A DNA stretch of 64,000 bases. Source: Corynebacterium kutscheri (GTDB lineage Bacteria > Actinomycetota > Actinomycetes > Mycobacteriales > Mycobacteriaceae). A program made the position numbers and the translations under genes. Numbering within the stretch: the stretch's first letter is position 1; every line of letters starts with the position of its first letter. Under the pieces are notes generated by a model, which made no database searches, was not told the DNA's origin, and saw only the letters and a list, made by a program, of their open reading frames with translations. Location: assembly GCF_000980835.1 (NCBI RefSeq), contig NZ_CP011312.1, positions 1,488,001 to 1,552,000 on the forward strand, written 5' to 3'. Of this stretch, positions 1 to 10,540 are shown piece after piece.

Positions 1-518
1 CCGTCTGAAAGATATTGAGCTCCCCAAATAGCAATAGCCACACGAGCAATTTCTGAAGGTTGGAATCGCACAGCACCTACGTCAATCCACGACTGGGAAC
101 CAACTTCTTGCTTACCGGTACCAATACCGGGAATAAGCACAGCGATAAGCAAAATAATCGAGATAATTAATAACCACGGTGCTAATCGACGTATGGTACG
201 CGGACTCATCCGCATAGCCATCCACATGGTGAAAAGACCTAAAACAACCATAATGGTTTGGCGTAACGCAGTGCTCCACACTGTTGCACCATCAGCAACA
301 GACCAGGTCATTGATGCGCTCATTACCATAACTACACCAATAAGCGTCAGCGATACCACGCAAATCAGGATCATGTAGTAATTACTCAGCGGACGTGAGA
401 AAAAATCTTTTAGCCGCTCAGAAATAACTTTACGTAGTTGGGCAAACGTCACCGTATTGGGTTTAGCTATACGCGGTTGAGCCGGCTGTTGCATCCGCGA
501 TGCAGTGGAGTTCGACAT
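1..518 (-). CDS. ftsW: FtsW, septal peptidoglycan polymerase (partial, C-terminus off the left edge)
   Basis: SEDS-family glycosyltransferase that polymerises lipid II at the division septum together with FtsI. The ATG is at 518 and 172 codons are visible before the window ends. A cytoplasmic N-terminus of about 45 residues is followed by hydrophobic segments (MILICVVSLTLIGVVMVMSA and later LLIISIILLIAVLIPGIG) and the family motif region WIDVGAVRFQPSEIARVA. It starts 9 bp after the murD stop and is the last visible gene of the dcw operon; murG, murC and ftsZ would be expected beyond the edge. A RodA paralogue is less likely given the dcw position. Confidence 0.93.
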   Translation of the reverse strand, partial: MSNSTASRMQQPAQPRIAKPNTVTFAQLRKVISERLKDFFSRPLSNYYMILICVVSLTLIGVVMVMSASMTWSVADGATVWSTALRQTIMVVLGLFTMWMAMRMSPRTIRRLAPWLLIISIILLIAVLIPGIGTGKQEVGSQSWIDVGAVRFQPSEIARVAIAIWGAQYLSD

Positions 519-527
519 GATAACTGA

Positions 528-1934
528 TCAGTCCTCTCTTGTGCTCTCGAAGCAAAGATATTTTTTAATAGCGTCAGCAAAAAGATCACCGCGTTGAGCC
601 ATACCGGTATACATATCCAGACTAGCTGCTGCAGGCGCAAGCACAATTGCATCTCCAGCACTCGCTTGTGAGACAGCAAATTCTACGACCTCATTCATCG
701 CTAATACCGGATCAGTTTCCTGCGTTACCTGTATTTTCACATGCGGTGCATTATCAGCAAGCGCTTGTGCAATCTTTAACGCATCTACACCTAGCAATGC
801 TGCAGCTTTTATGTGCTGAGCATGACGACGTATTACCTCGCTGACATCAGCGCCTTTAAGCTGACCACCAGCAATCCACACAATCGACTTAAACCCACCT
901 AGCGCAGAATCAGCTGCATGCGGATTAGTTGCCTTCGAGTTATCTACCGCAACGATCCCACGGTACGTTGCTACTACTTGCCCGCGATGCCCAGCAACGC
1001 TAAACGTAGCCAAGGCACGTTGAATTGCTTCTGGGCTTACCCCGGCAACTAGTGCTGCTGCAGCAGCTGCAGTTGCATCAGCAATTCCAGCGGGTCCGTG
1101 CGGTTGAATATTTGTTGCTGGGGCAATACGTACTGCTTTATTTCGCTTATCGACGATCCACTGCTTACTAACACCAACTTCACCAGCATCCGGCTCACCT
1201 AAGGTATAAAAAATAACCTCATGATCTTTAGCTAACTCTTTTACTAGGTCATCGTCTTTACTAGCAATCGCAGTTGCTGCCGAAAATACCTTTGCTTTTG
1301 CTGCCGCATACTCGTTAAAACTGCCGTGCCAATCAATATGATCTTCGGCCAAATTAAGAAATACACCGATTTCAGGGCGCAATGTTGTTGTCCAGTGCAG
1401 TTGGAAACTAGATAACTCGGCTACCAAAATGTCTACTCGATGAGTACCAATCAGTGCATCAGCAATAGCTACCCCAATATTTCCTACTGCTGCAGCAGCA
1501 TAACCAGCTTCATTAAGCATGGCCGCCAACATGGCGGTAGTTGTGGTTTTACCATTAGTACCAGTAACTACTATCCATCTACGTTTATTGCCAAATACCT
1601 CATCCTGATCGAGTCGCCAACATAGTTCCACATCACCAATAACTTCTAACCCCGCTTCCAAAGCAGCACGAAGTAGTGGCGCATCGGGGCGCCAACCTGG
1701 TGAAGTAACCACAAGCCCATAAGAATTAAAAAGGGCACGGTTAGTTAATAAATCTTCTTCACACACCGTGATGATGCCAAGTTCAGCTTCAATCTGTGCC
1801 AACGCCTCCCGGTTGGCATCAGCTAGTGTTACCGGAATACCGATCTGCTTAAGTAACCCGACAATTCCTCGTCCGGTTACTCCGGCACCGGTAACCAACA
1901 CTGGACAAGAAATATCTTTTATAGGCACAGTCAT
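528..1934 (-). CDS. murD: UDP-N-acetylmuramoyl-L-alanine--D-glutamate ligase MurD
   Basis: Cytoplasmic Mur ligase that adds D-glutamate to UDP-MurNAc-L-Ala. The protein has 468 residues, normal for the family. It shows an N-terminal Rossmann-like UDP-binding segment (GAGVTG, residues 16-21), the ATP-binding loop GTNGKT (125-130), the central-domain signature LAEDHIDWHG, and a C-terminal domain with HAADSAL and LAPAAASLDMY. It sits between mraY (12 bp upstream) and ftsW (9 bp downstream) with no room for separate promoters, so it is almost certainly cotranscribed. Nothing unusual. Confidence 0.97.
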   Translation of the reverse strand: MTVPIKDISCPVLVTGAGVTGRGIVGLLKQIGIPVTLADANREALAQIEAELGIITVCEEDLLTNRALFNSYGLVVTSPGWRPDAPLLRAALEAGLEVIGDVELCWRLDQDEVFGNKRRWIVVTGTNGKTTTTAMLAAMLNEAGYAAAAVGNIGVAIADALIGTHRVDILVAELSSFQLHWTTTLRPEIGVFLNLAEDHIDWHGSFNEYAAAKAKVFSAATAIASKDDDLVKELAKDHEVIFYTLGEPDAGEVGVSKQWIVDKRNKAVRIAPATNIQPHGPAGIADATAAAAAALVAGVSPEAIQRALATFSVAGHRGQVVATYRGIVAVDNSKATNPHAADSALGGFKSIVWIAGGQLKGADVSEVIRRHAQHIKAAALLGVDALKIAQALADNAPHVKIQVTQETDPVLAMNEVVEFAVSQASAGDAIVLAPAAASLDMYTGMAQRGDLFADAIKKYLCFESTRED

Positions 1935-1946
1935 AAAGCCACTCCT

Positions 1947-3047
1947 TTATGCACCTACTGCAGAAAGCCAGTCAGCATAAAAAATTGACGCACCAATGAG
2001 CGCCGCTACTGCTGCGGTAAGCCAGAAGCGAATAACCACAGTTGTTTCTGCCCAGCCACCATTTTCAAAATGATGGTGAATAGGTGCCATACGGAAAACA
2101 CGAATCCCTTTTGTGCGGAAACCAATGACCTGAATAACAACACTGGCTGCTTCTAGCACAAACAGAGCACCAATAATGATCATCAATAATTCGGTACGCG
2201 AGGAAACAGAAAGTCCTGCTACTAAACCGCCTAATGCAAGCGAACCGGTATCACCCATAAAAATCTTAGCTGGAGCTGCATTCCACCATAAAAATCCTAA
2301 ACAAGCACCCAAACCAGCAGCGGCAAGCACTGCTAGATCTAGTGGATCGCGGACGTTATAACAACCTGGTGCAGCACCTTCAGAACAAGAGTTTCGAAAC
2401 TGCCAAAAAGTGATTAACGCATAGGCACCCATAACAATGGCTGTAGTACCAGCGGCTAACCCGTCAAGTCCGTCGGTAAGGTTCACCGCGTTCGACCATG
2501 CGGAGATAAGGATATACATAAAAAACAAGAAGACAATAATGCCAATAATCCCGCCGCCGACGGCAATATCGATGGTGTCAATATCACGTAAAAAGCTTAA
2601 CGAGGTGGAGCCGGGGGTTAAACCTTCTTCATCGGGAAATTGCAGAATAAGAAAACCAAAGAGAAGCGCAATAGCTAGCTGACCAATAAGTTTTGCCCGC
2701 TTATTCAACCCAAGGTTTCGTCCCTTGTACAGTTTAATAAAGTCGTCGGCAAAGCCTAATCCACCTAGGGATAGCATAAGGCTAAGCACTAATACGCCAG
2801 AAGCAGTAAATCCCTGGTTATCACTAATTTCACCGTAGATCCCTACCACGATATAAGCCACAGTTATACCTGAGAGGATAGCTAATCCACCCATCGTTGG
2901 TGTGCCTCGCTTACGCAAGTGCGATTTAGGTCCTTCCTCACGGATTTCTTGGCCAATGCCTTGTCTACTAAACAGACGAATGAGCACTGGTGTGGTAAAA
3001 ATCGACACCAATAGCCCGATTGCACCGGCAAGAATAATCTGGGTCAT
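1947..3047 (-). CDS. mraY: Phospho-N-acetylmuramoyl-pentapeptide transferase MraY
   Basis: Integral membrane enzyme that transfers phospho-MurNAc-pentapeptide to undecaprenyl phosphate, giving lipid I. The 366-residue protein has about ten hydrophobic segments and the family's catalytic motifs: ADD (100-102), [11 protein letters not shown] (186-196), FMGDTGS (263-269) and the HHH cluster (324-326). The ATG overlaps the murF stop by 4 bp, indicating translational coupling. Length and motifs are intact. Confidence 0.97.
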   Translation of the reverse strand: MTQIILAGAIGLLVSIFTTPVLIRLFSRQGIGQEIREEGPKSHLRKRGTPTMGGLAILSGITVAYIVVGIYGEISDNQGFTASGVLVLSLMLSLGGLGFADDFIKLYKGRNLGLNKRAKLIGQLAIALLFGFLILQFPDEEGLTPGSTSLSFLRDIDTIDIAVGGGIIGIIVFLFFMYILISAWSNAVNLTDGLDGLAAGTTAIVMGAYALITFWQFRNSCSEGAAPGCYNVRDPLDLAVLAAAGLGACLGFLWWNAAPAKIFMGDTGSLALGGLVAGLSVSSRTELLMIIIGALFVLEAASVVIQVIGFRTKGIRVFRMAPIHHHFENGGWAETTVVIRFWLTAAVAALIGASIFYADWLSAVGA

Positions 3048-4552
3048 GACTTATTCACCTTTTGTTCTGTAGTACTTTGCGTACCGTTTTCCAACTCATC
3101 TGCTTCAATAAGTTGTGTTGCTACTTCCCATAATTTATAGGAATTCGACGCTTTCACTAGCACCGCATCGCCCGATTGCATCATCGGTCGCAAAATTGCA
3201 GTTGCCGTCGTTGCATCCGCAACCTTATGCACGGTAATTTTTAACTTCTGAGCCTGCCGATACATCGCCATGGCATTGTCATGGTTGCCAACCACAATAA
3301 GGTGATTAATACCGGTGTCTACTAAACGATCAATTAATATTTCGTGCTCATGTATCTCATTTATGCCAGCTTCGGCCATTGGCCCTAATACTGCCCAACT
3401 AGTTTTACCCGTCGAAGTCATATCACGAAGCGCATGAAAACCTGCCGTCATTGATTCCATATTGGCGTTATAGGCGTCATCGATAATAATTGCCCCAGTG
3501 GAAAGCTCATGAGTATCCATACGGTGTGCAGAAACTATCTGATAACTAGATAAAGCAGGAGCAATATTTTCTAGTTTCAACCCGGCCGCTAATCCAGCAC
3601 CCACCGCAGCTAAAGCATTAGAAACTTGATGCAGCCCAGCAACTTGTAGGCATATCTTGGCTTCTTGTGCACCGTAGTGCACAGTAAACGATGCTCGCGC
3701 GCGCGAGTCAAGAACAATATTTTTCGCAGTAATTTCTGCTCCATATGGGTTGTCTTGCTGCGTCGAAAAGCTCAATACCTGTGCACTAGTGCGGCTGCTC
3801 ATAGCGCGAACATATTCATCATCGGCATTTAATACTGCCACTCCTTGTGGTGGAAGCGCTTCTACTAATTCTGCCTTAGCTTGGGCAATAATCTCACGGG
3901 AGCCAAATTCGCTAAGGTGCGCACTGCCGACGTTAAGCACCACTGCAATTTCTGGTGGAGCAATCTCTGCTAAATGTGCCACATGGCCAATGCCACGTGC
4001 GGACATCTCGGCCACTAAAAACTGGGTATCCCGAGTACATTTTAAAGCGGTATATGGATGGCCAATTTCATTATTCATTGAACCTGGCGGAGCGATAGTT
4101 TCACCAGCAGCAGCAAATACGCTAGCCATCATGTCTTTAGTGGAGGTTTTACCTGCCGAACCGGTTACCCCAATAACTCGAAGACCAGTGCTTTTAAGCT
4201 CATCAACAACATATCTAGCTAAAAGACCCAAGGCATAGACAACACTAGCTACTGCCCCAGAATTATCACCTGCGATTAAATAACTATTTTCGCTATCAAC
4301 AAGCTGTGTTTTAGGAACTACAACGCATGGTGCACCAACATCTTTAAAAGCCAAGGTACCCGCTGCGGGAGTACTCGCGGCAAAATCATGACCATCAACC
4401 CGATTACCAGCAATCGCGACAAAAAGTCCGTCAGGTTCAACGCGGCGAGAATCAAATTCAACGCCAGCGGTCACATATTTATCCGCGGCATGTGCTGGAA
4501 CTACTTCCCCACCAGTGACTGCAGCTATGTGGCCAAGAGTCATAGGAATCAT
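3044..4552 (-). CDS. murF: UDP-N-acetylmuramoyl-tripeptide--D-alanyl-D-alanine ligase MurF
   Basis: Cytoplasmic Mur ligase that adds the D-Ala-D-Ala dipeptide to complete the stem peptide. The protein has 502 residues. It shows DSRR near residue 34 in the UDP-substrate domain, the ATP-binding loop GSAGKTS (131-137), the [11 protein letters not shown] segment and the C-terminal [11 protein letters not shown] region typical of MurF. Its start overlaps the murE stop by 4 bp and its end overlaps the mraY start by 4 bp, placing it in a tightly coupled run of four Mur genes. The last roughly 20 residues are polar and probably variable. Confidence 0.97.
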   Translation of the reverse strand: MIPMTLGHIAAVTGGEVVPAHAADKYVTAGVEFDSRRVEPDGLFVAIAGNRVDGHDFAASTPAAGTLAFKDVGAPCVVVPKTQLVDSENSYLIAGDNSGAVASVVYALGLLARYVVDELKSTGLRVIGVTGSAGKTSTKDMMASVFAAAGETIAPPGSMNNEIGHPYTALKCTRDTQFLVAEMSARGIGHVAHLAEIAPPEIAVVLNVGSAHLSEFGSREIIAQAKAELVEALPPQGVAVLNADDEYVRAMSSRTSAQVLSFSTQQDNPYGAEITAKNIVLDSRARASFTVHYGAQEAKICLQVAGLHQVSNALAAVGAGLAAGLKLENIAPALSSYQIVSAHRMDTHELSTGAIIIDDAYNANMESMTAGFHALRDMTSTGKTSWAVLGPMAEAGINEIHEHEILIDRLVDTGINHLIVVGNHDNAMAMYRQAQKLKITVHKVADATTATAILRPMMQSGDAVLVKASNSYKLWEVATQLIEADELENGTQSTTEQKVNKS

Positions 4553-6054
4553 TGGCTTATCCTTTGCAGCGCTGCCTGTACCTCTTCACGGTCATCAAAA
4601 TGGTGATTGACACCAGCAATCAATTGGCCAACCTCATGTCCTTTACCCGCAACAATTACTGCATCACCAGGTTGTGCCCAAGAAATCGCCGCCGCAATTG
4701 CTTTTCGACGATCCCCTATCTCTGCAATCTCTACTTCGGGTCTTTCCTGCTGAATAGCGTATGCACCAGCAAGTACTGCTTGTCGAATAACCGCAGGGTC
4801 TTCGCTACGCGGATTATCATCAGTAACAATAACCAGATCTGCACGACGCACAGATTCCGCTCCCATAATGGGGCGTTTTGCTGCGTCTCGATCGCCACCA
4901 GCACCTATAACTATGCCAATACGACCTGATATTTGATTACGAATAGTCTCAAGCACTGCTGCAATCGCCGCCGGCTTGTGGGCATAATCAACCACAGCTA
5001 AAAATTCCTGACCAGCATCAATGCGCTGCATACGACCAGGCACTGAAACCTGACTCATACCATCAATGACAGCCGACATATCAACACCAATATTTTCGGC
5101 AATGGCCAGTGCCAAACTGGCATTAGCCACGTTAAAAATCCCAGGAAGTGGCAATACAACGTGGTAATCCTTATTGCCGGCACGTAACTGAAAACTCTGT
5201 GCCCCAGTGGGATCGCTTTCGATCGCATGAGCAATAACATCACCATGGTTGTTAGTTGTAGAAACGCGAATCGGGTTAATGGCACGCTGCGCCATTTTCT
5301 CGCCCCAAGGATCATCAACACAAATAACCGAAGTCTGTGCTCGTTTATCTGATGTGGGTTCGAAAAATAATGCCTTAGCTGCAAAGTATTCTTCCATTGT
5401 GGAATGAAAATCAAGATGATCTTGGCTAAGGTTGGTAAACCCAGCAACCTTAAAGTGGGTTCCTACGGTACGTCCCAAGCTCAGTGCATGACTAGATACT
5501 TCCATGACCACGTGGGTTACTCCGTCGTTAAGCATACGAGCAAAAAGAGCTTGTAGTGTAGGTGCTTCTGGGGTAGTCAGTTGAGTAGGAACGGGTTTTC
5601 CATTAATTCGAGTACCGGTGGTTCCGATCAAACCCACACTATAACCGGCAGCTATAAGACCAGTTTCGAGCAAATAGCTGGTAGTAGTTTTTCCGCTTGT
5701 TCCTGTAATACCAATAATGGTCATTTTTTCTGACGGATGGTCATAGACTTCTGCTGCTACATAACCTAGTACCGCTCGAATATCGGCTACTTCAAGAATC
5801 GGCCGGGTTTCTCCTAATTCGCGCAGAATTTTTGTGCCTTCCGCATCACTAAGAATGGCTGCTGCGGCTGTCGAACCAGCATAATGCGCACCATGGTTTC
5901 GGGTACCAGGAAGCGCTGCAAAAAGTCCACCTTCAGGAAGCTGTCTAGAGTCTAAACCAATAGCGCTAATTGGTATCTCCTCGGCCAAGCGCACCTCAGC
6001 GGCGTGAAGCGTTGCCTGAATAAGTGTGCTGATCTGCCCAACAGTAGTGGACAT
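4549..6054 (-). CDS. murE: UDP-N-acetylmuramoyl-tripeptide synthetase MurE (meso-diaminopimelate-adding)
   Basis: Cytoplasmic ligase that adds the third stem-peptide residue. The protein has 501 residues, with LDSRQ at 34-38, ATP loop GTSGKTT (118-124) and the DNPR motif (413-416) that in characterised MurE enzymes contacts meso-diaminopimelate, so meso-DAP rather than lysine is the expected substrate. This fits the mycolic-acid actinobacteria. It begins 92 bp after the ftsI stop, the widest gap in the cluster before ftsL, so a secondary promoter there is possible but not evident. Confidence 0.97.
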   Translation of the reverse strand: MSTTVGQISTLIQATLHAAEVRLAEEIPISAIGLDSRQLPEGGLFAALPGTRNHGAHYAGSTAAAAILSDAEGTKILRELGETRPILEVADIRAVLGYVAAEVYDHPSEKMTIIGITGTSGKTTTSYLLETGLIAAGYSVGLIGTTGTRINGKPVPTQLTTPEAPTLQALFARMLNDGVTHVVMEVSSHALSLGRTVGTHFKVAGFTNLSQDHLDFHSTMEEYFAAKALFFEPTSDKRAQTSVICVDDPWGEKMAQRAINPIRVSTTNNHGDVIAHAIESDPTGAQSFQLRAGNKDYHVVLPLPGIFNVANASLALAIAENIGVDMSAVIDGMSQVSVPGRMQRIDAGQEFLAVVDYAHKPAAIAAVLETIRNQISGRIGIVIGAGGDRDAAKRPIMGAESVRRADLVIVTDDNPRSEDPAVIRQAVLAGAYAIQQERPEVEIAEIGDRRKAIAAAISWAQPGDAVIVAGKGHEVGQLIAGVNHHFDDREEVQAALQRISQ

Positions 6055-6146
6055 AAAGCCTCCTTCTAGTAAAGCATCTTGTCATTTATTACCCGTGAAT
6101 ATTTTTCATCTACGGTTTATCAGCGCTAAGAGTGTCACCACAAAAA

Positions 6147-8162
6147 CTATTGTGCCTGTAGCACCAAGGTTCCCTCCATCGGTGGTGATAGCGGTACGTT
6201 ATCTCTATTAAGCAACCAGGTTGCAATGTCGTGGAATAGTGGCGCAGCAGATTGTCCACCTTCGCCGTGTACTCCGCGTACTGGACGATCAAGTTGGATT
6301 GCCACTACATACCGAGGATCATCAGCTGGTGCGATACCGGCAAAAGTAATCCAATAGTTAGAGTTGGAATAGGCACCAGTGGCAGGATCTACTTGCTGAG
6401 CGGTACCAGTTTTTCCAGATACTTGATAACCATCAATAGCCGCTCCAGGACCGGTTCCAGATTGCACCCCGGTGGGATCGTTTTGTGCCACTGCACGGAA
6501 CATATCAATGATCGTGCGCGCAGTTTGAGCAGACACTACCTTAGTTTCCGTAGGCTCGGGTTGCTCAATGACGCTTCCGCTGGCATCAACAATACGATCA
6601 ATAATGCGTGGCTGGATCCGCACACCTTCATTAGCGATTGCTTGATACACACTCGCCATTTGCAAGGTTGTCCAACTCATACCTTGCCCAATAGGTAGGT
6701 TAGCGAAAGTACCACCCGACCATTGCGAAATATCTGGTACCAACCCTTGAGATTCACTCGGTAATTCAATGCCGGTTGTCTGCCCGATACCGAACTTATT
6801 CAGTAAATCATTAAAACGTTGCTCGCCTAACCGCTGTGCTAACAATAGTGTGCCAACGTTAGACGATTTACCAAAAATACCCGTAGTAGTATAGCCAACC
6901 ACACCGTGATCCCATGCGTCTTTGACTGTTACCCCGGACATGTTAATACTTCCAGGTACCTGAATAACTTCATCAGGAGTAGATAAACCATCTTCAATAA
7001 CACCAGCAGCAGTAATAATCTTGGCTACCGAACCCGGTTCAAAGGGTGCAGAAATAGAAGTATTACTGAAGTCTTTACCTTGATCAATCTGACGTTGAAT
7101 ATCGCCCATAGGATCAATAGTGTCACTATTGGCCATAGCGAGAACTTCCCCGGTTTCTACGTCTAGTACCACCGCTTCACCGCTTTGTGCACCAGAATTG
7201 GCAACGGCTTGCTCGATTTGTTGTTGCACATAAGTTTGTAAATCTAGATCCAGGGTAAGCCTTGCAGTCGCCCCATTAGTTGCCGGTACCGTATCCCGAG
7301 TAGTACCCGGAATTACCTGACCATTAGTAGAAACGTCTACCGTTGATCGGCCATCAATTCCCGAGAGTAAAGCATCATTACTAGCTTCAAAACCGAACTG
7401 ACCTTGACCATCATAACTAATTTTGCCAAGTACATTCTCAGCAATCGCTCCATTAGGATATTGTCGAATATTTTGCAGGTCAGCAGCTACGCCATGATAT
7501 TCCTGCGCAATTTGTTGAGCAATATCTGGATCAACATTTCGAACTAATACCTCATAGCTGGAATCAGATTCCAGCTTCTTTAAAATATCCTCAGAATTAA
7601 CTTCGCTTGTCGACGCCGAAGCATCGTCAATAATCTTAGGAATCTCTTCAGAATAATCTTTAAGATAATCCGAAACTAAATCCGTAATCCGAGATTCTCG
7701 TGCCTGCCCTGACACCTGATAAAACTCACCTGAGTTGCGCATCTCAATTTCAGCTACATGACGTAACTCGCTGCGCAATAAAGTCGGTGACACGGTCAGC
7801 GAACGCGACTGCATAGTGTATGCCAACTGCTGACCATTACGATCAAGAATCTCACCGCGACGGGCAGCATCAACATAGACCCGAGTGCGCTGTTGAGCAG
7901 CTAGATCGGAAAGGCTTGGCCCCCACCATAATTGCACCAAGGCTAATCGCCCAATAAGCACTGTCACTATTGCAATTATTAAAGTTCCAGCAATTTTTAG
8001 CCGTCGATTATTAAGCGCCTTTTGTCCTTCTTTACTCTTCTGAGGCCCTGCATTAACACGTTTTTTCAAGCCAAGTTCATCTGCACGCTGAGTGCGTAAA
8101 CTATCTTGACGACGTCGCCTAGCAGCGTAAGGGTCACGTCCATGAGATTGAGGTCGAGTCAC
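6147..8162 (-). CDS. ftsI: Penicillin-binding protein FtsI (class B septal transpeptidase)
   Basis: Septal DD-transpeptidase that crosslinks peptidoglycan with FtsW. The 671-residue protein has a basic cytoplasmic tail (residues 1-53), one membrane anchor (about 55-78), a dimerisation/linker domain beginning RRGEILDRNG (101-110), and a transpeptidase domain with SVAK (active Ser378), SSN (433-435) and KTG (584-586). All three catalytic motifs are present and there is no C-terminal PASTA repeat. It lies 28 bp downstream of the ftsL stop. The start at 8162 was chosen because it gives the expected Arg-rich N-terminus. Confidence 0.96.
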   Translation of the reverse strand: MTRPQSHGRDPYAARRRRQDSLRTQRADELGLKKRVNAGPQKSKEGQKALNNRRLKIAGTLIIAIVTVLIGRLALVQLWWGPSLSDLAAQQRTRVYVDAARRGEILDRNGQQLAYTMQSRSLTVSPTLLRSELRHVAEIEMRNSGEFYQVSGQARESRITDLVSDYLKDYSEEIPKIIDDASASTSEVNSEDILKKLESDSSYEVLVRNVDPDIAQQIAQEYHGVAADLQNIRQYPNGAIAENVLGKISYDGQGQFGFEASNDALLSGIDGRSTVDVSTNGQVIPGTTRDTVPATNGATARLTLDLDLQTYVQQQIEQAVANSGAQSGEAVVLDVETGEVLAMANSDTIDPMGDIQRQIDQGKDFSNTSISAPFEPGSVAKIITAAGVIEDGLSTPDEVIQVPGSINMSGVTVKDAWDHGVVGYTTTGIFGKSSNVGTLLLAQRLGEQRFNDLLNKFGIGQTTGIELPSESQGLVPDISQWSGGTFANLPIGQGMSWTTLQMASVYQAIANEGVRIQPRIIDRIVDASGSVIEQPEPTETKVVSAQTARTIIDMFRAVAQNDPTGVQSGTGPGAAIDGYQVSGKTGTAQQVDPATGAYSNSNYWITFAGIAPADDPRYVVAIQLDRPVRGVHGEGGQSAAPLFHDIATWLLNRDNVPLSPPMEGTLVLQAQ

Positions 8163-8190
8163 AAGTAAAATTCCGCCTTACACTCGACTT

Positions 8191-8880
8191 TTACTCATTA
8201 GAGTCGCTCACCGCATAAGGTGCAGTAACAGCGCCAGTCGAAGAATTAAATGAAGTGTTCGGAACAGCATTTAAAGTATCGGTTACTTCATTTGTCTTTA
8301 CCGGATCGCTCGACGCTGAAGTTGCCTTTACTTGCTGCCCATTAATATCAACTATAGGACGGGTGATATCACTAGTAGCACGTTGTTCAAATGTGTTACC
8401 AAGTTCATCGGTAGCTAAAATACCGGGCTGATCTGGAATCACCATGCCTAATTCTGTAGCACGACGCGCTAATTCAGCAGAACTAGATACGCTTTCTACA
8501 TCACGATTAAGTGTTTCTACTTGATTTCGTAACGTAGTTTCTTGCCGCTGTAAATTTTGTAATTCAAAAGTCTGGGTAGTGGTGATACCCGAAATCCACA
8601 TCGACGCAAAAATACCACCCACAAGTGCCAATGTCGCCAAAATAACCAATCGAACCGTACGCGGATCTGCTTTTTCCTGAGTGACCCGACGTCCACGATA
8701 AGAAAAAACCTGCTGTGAACCAGGTGTACGCTGGAATTTCCGACGTGGCTGACGAAATGGTACCCGACGAGTACGCGTTGGCTCAACAGTGCGAGTCTGC
8801 GTTGGTGATCCGGCTCCGTCGATACTTAAATCACGGGAGCGGTATGTGGACTTCTGGCTATAATTGTCAGTCAAAGTCAT
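8191..8880 (-). CDS. ftsL: FtsL-like divisome membrane protein
   Basis: Bitopic divisome protein expected to pair with FtsB/FtsQ. It has 229 residues: an Arg/Thr-rich cytoplasmic tail of about 75 residues, a single transmembrane helix (about 76-99), a coiled-coil stretch with Leu/Val spacing (about 104-135) and a Ser/Thr/Val-rich extracytoplasmic tail. The identification rests mainly on position between rsmH and ftsI and on this topology, because FtsL proteins share little sequence. The long N- and C-terminal extensions are typical of actinobacterial versions. Spacing to rsmH is 30 bp. Confidence 0.85.
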   Translation of the reverse strand: MTLTDNYSQKSTYRSRDLSIDGAGSPTQTRTVEPTRTRRVPFRQPRRKFQRTPGSQQVFSYRGRRVTQEKADPRTVRLVILATLALVGGIFASMWISGITTTQTFELQNLQRQETTLRNQVETLNRDVESVSSSAELARRATELGMVIPDQPGILATDELGNTFEQRATSDITRPIVDINGQQVKATSASSDPVKTNEVTDTLNAVPNTSFNSSTGAVTAPYAVSDSNE

Positions 8881-8910
8881 AATCAGTGCTTCCGATATAG
8901 GTGGTGTGGT

Positions 8911-9942
8911 TTATTTTTCGTGTGGTTGGTAGCCATCGATAGCCTCAATAGCACGTACCCGTACCGAAGCTGATCGAGGATTTTCACTAATCTCTTTTTC
9001 TGATGCTTTCTCTGCCCCTTTAGTAACCAGCGTGTACTTTGCCGCAAATTCAGGTAAATCAACTGGTAATCCTGGAGGCGTCTTCGAAGTGGAAAGCTCT
9101 TTAAACCAGCGCTTTACAATCCGGTCTTCCAAAGACTGATAAGACATAAATACTGCGCGGGCACCTGGTGAAAGTAGCTCGCATACCTGAGGGATAACAT
9201 TCTCAATTGCTTCAAGCTCTCGATTAACTTCAATGCGTAACGCTTGGAAAGTCCGCTTAGCGGGATGTCCACCGGTACGTCGAGTAGCAGCTGGAATAGT
9301 TTTATAAAGCAATTCGACCAAACGAGCTGAAGTATCAAAAGGCTTTATCTCCCGCTCATGTAGTACTGCCGAAGCAATCTTTCCGGCGAAACGCTCATCA
9401 CCATAAACTTTTAGAATGCGTGCTAGATCGCCATGCGAATAGGTATTGAGTACATCTGCCGCAGTTAATCCGAGCGTAGGATCCATACGCATATCTAGTG
9501 GCGCATCAACTTTATAAGCAAAACCTCGTTCAACCTGGTCTAATTGCATAGAGCTAACCCCAAGATCGAAAAGGCTTCCAGCGAAACCATACTCAAATAC
9601 GTGCTGCGCAATATGGTTTCCTTGTTGAGCAGCCTGCTCTAGCGGCTCCAAAAACTCATCGAAGCGACAATGCACTGCTAAGAAACGATCACCAAAAGAA
9701 GCTAGCCGTTGACTCGCCGCAGCAAGTGATGTTGTGTCTCGATCCAGCCCAATAACTCGGGCAGTGGGAAATACGTTAAGAAACCACTGCGTATGCCCAC
9801 CTGCTCCCAAGGTTCCATCGAGAATAACTGCGTTTTCTCCCGCTGCCTTAATACCTGGTGCAATCAAGGCAGCCATACGCTCGCGAAGCACAGGTACATG
9901 CCCGTGATTATCGTCTATCGAAAAAGTGTAACCCTGTGTCAT
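8911..9942 (-). CDS. rsmH: 16S rRNA (cytosine1402-N4)-methyltransferase RsmH
   Basis: S-adenosylmethionine-dependent methyltransferase that modifies C1402 in the ribosomal P-site (formerly MraW). The 343-residue protein carries the SAM-binding motif [10 protein letters not shown] (41-50), followed by GLDRDT, and the family signatures [11 protein letters not shown] and [11 protein letters not shown]. It sits between mraZ and ftsL as in most dcw clusters. The start at 9942 gives the conserved HVPVLRERM segment at residues 15-23. Confidence 0.96.
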   Translation of the reverse strand: MTQGYTFSIDDNHGHVPVLRERMAALIAPGIKAAGENAVILDGTLGAGGHTQWFLNVFPTARVIGLDRDTTSLAAASQRLASFGDRFLAVHCRFDEFLEPLEQAAQQGNHIAQHVFEYGFAGSLFDLGVSSMQLDQVERGFAYKVDAPLDMRMDPTLGLTAADVLNTYSHGDLARILKVYGDERFAGKIASAVLHEREIKPFDTSARLVELLYKTIPAATRRTGGHPAKRTFQALRIEVNRELEAIENVIPQVCELLSPGARAVFMSYQSLEDRIVKRWFKELSTSKTPPGLPVDLPEFAAKYTLVTKGAEKASEKEISENPRSASVRVRAIEAIDGYQPHEK

Positions 9943-10108
9943 GCCTTGAGTTCACCCCCTTGGTCGCCTTAAAAAGTCACTTATTTGTTATGAGCTGAGC
10001 TAAGTATGCATAGAGCCCCGCTCCAAGTCCGACTCTGATATCGGGGAAGTACACCAGAGCAGTTCTTGGAGTGGAGTTCTTACGCACACTCCCTCACATT
10101 GATTTGCG

Positions 10109-10540
10109 TTAAAGCAAATCACCGAGCAATTCACCGCTTGCTTCTGCAAAAGCAGCTTCAGTTTCTTGCTGATAGGCGTTCCAGGACTGCGCATCCCAGA
10201 TCTCAAGGAAGTCCACCGAACCGATAACTACGCATTCTTTGCTAAGGCCTGCATACTCACGGTGCGCTGGAGACAAAGTAATACGTCCCTGGCCATCTGG
10301 ACGCTGCTCGTCAGCACTTGCCGCAAAATTACGGATGAACGCACGTGCCTCCGGGTTTGTTCGCGATACTGCTGCCGCTTTACGCGCACGAGCTGCAAAC
10401 TCTTCCCGTGGATACACAGCCAAAGAATGATCTTGGCCTTTTGTAACCATTAAGCCACCTGCTAATTCATCCCTGAATTTCGCTGGCAAGGTCAACCTGC
10501 CTTTGTCGTCAAGTTTTGGGGTGTATGTGCCTAGAAACAT
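10109..10540 (-). CDS. mraZ: Transcriptional regulator MraZ
   Basis: First gene of the dcw operon and, in other bacteria, a DNA-binding repressor of that operon. The 143-residue protein has two tandem AbrB-like/SpoVT swapped-hairpin domains, seen as [21 protein letters not shown] near residues 6-26 and the second copy [18 protein letters not shown] in the C-terminal half. It is separated from rsmH by about 166 bp and preceded by a long AT-rich intergenic region that should hold the operon promoter. Length and both repeats are normal. Confidence 0.95.
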   Translation of the reverse strand: MFLGTYTPKLDDKGRLTLPAKFRDELAGGLMVTKGQDHSLAVYPREEFAARARKAAAVSRTNPEARAFIRNFAASADEQRPDGQGRITLSPAHREYAGLSKECVVIGSVDFLEIWDAQSWNAYQQETEAAFAEASGELLGDLL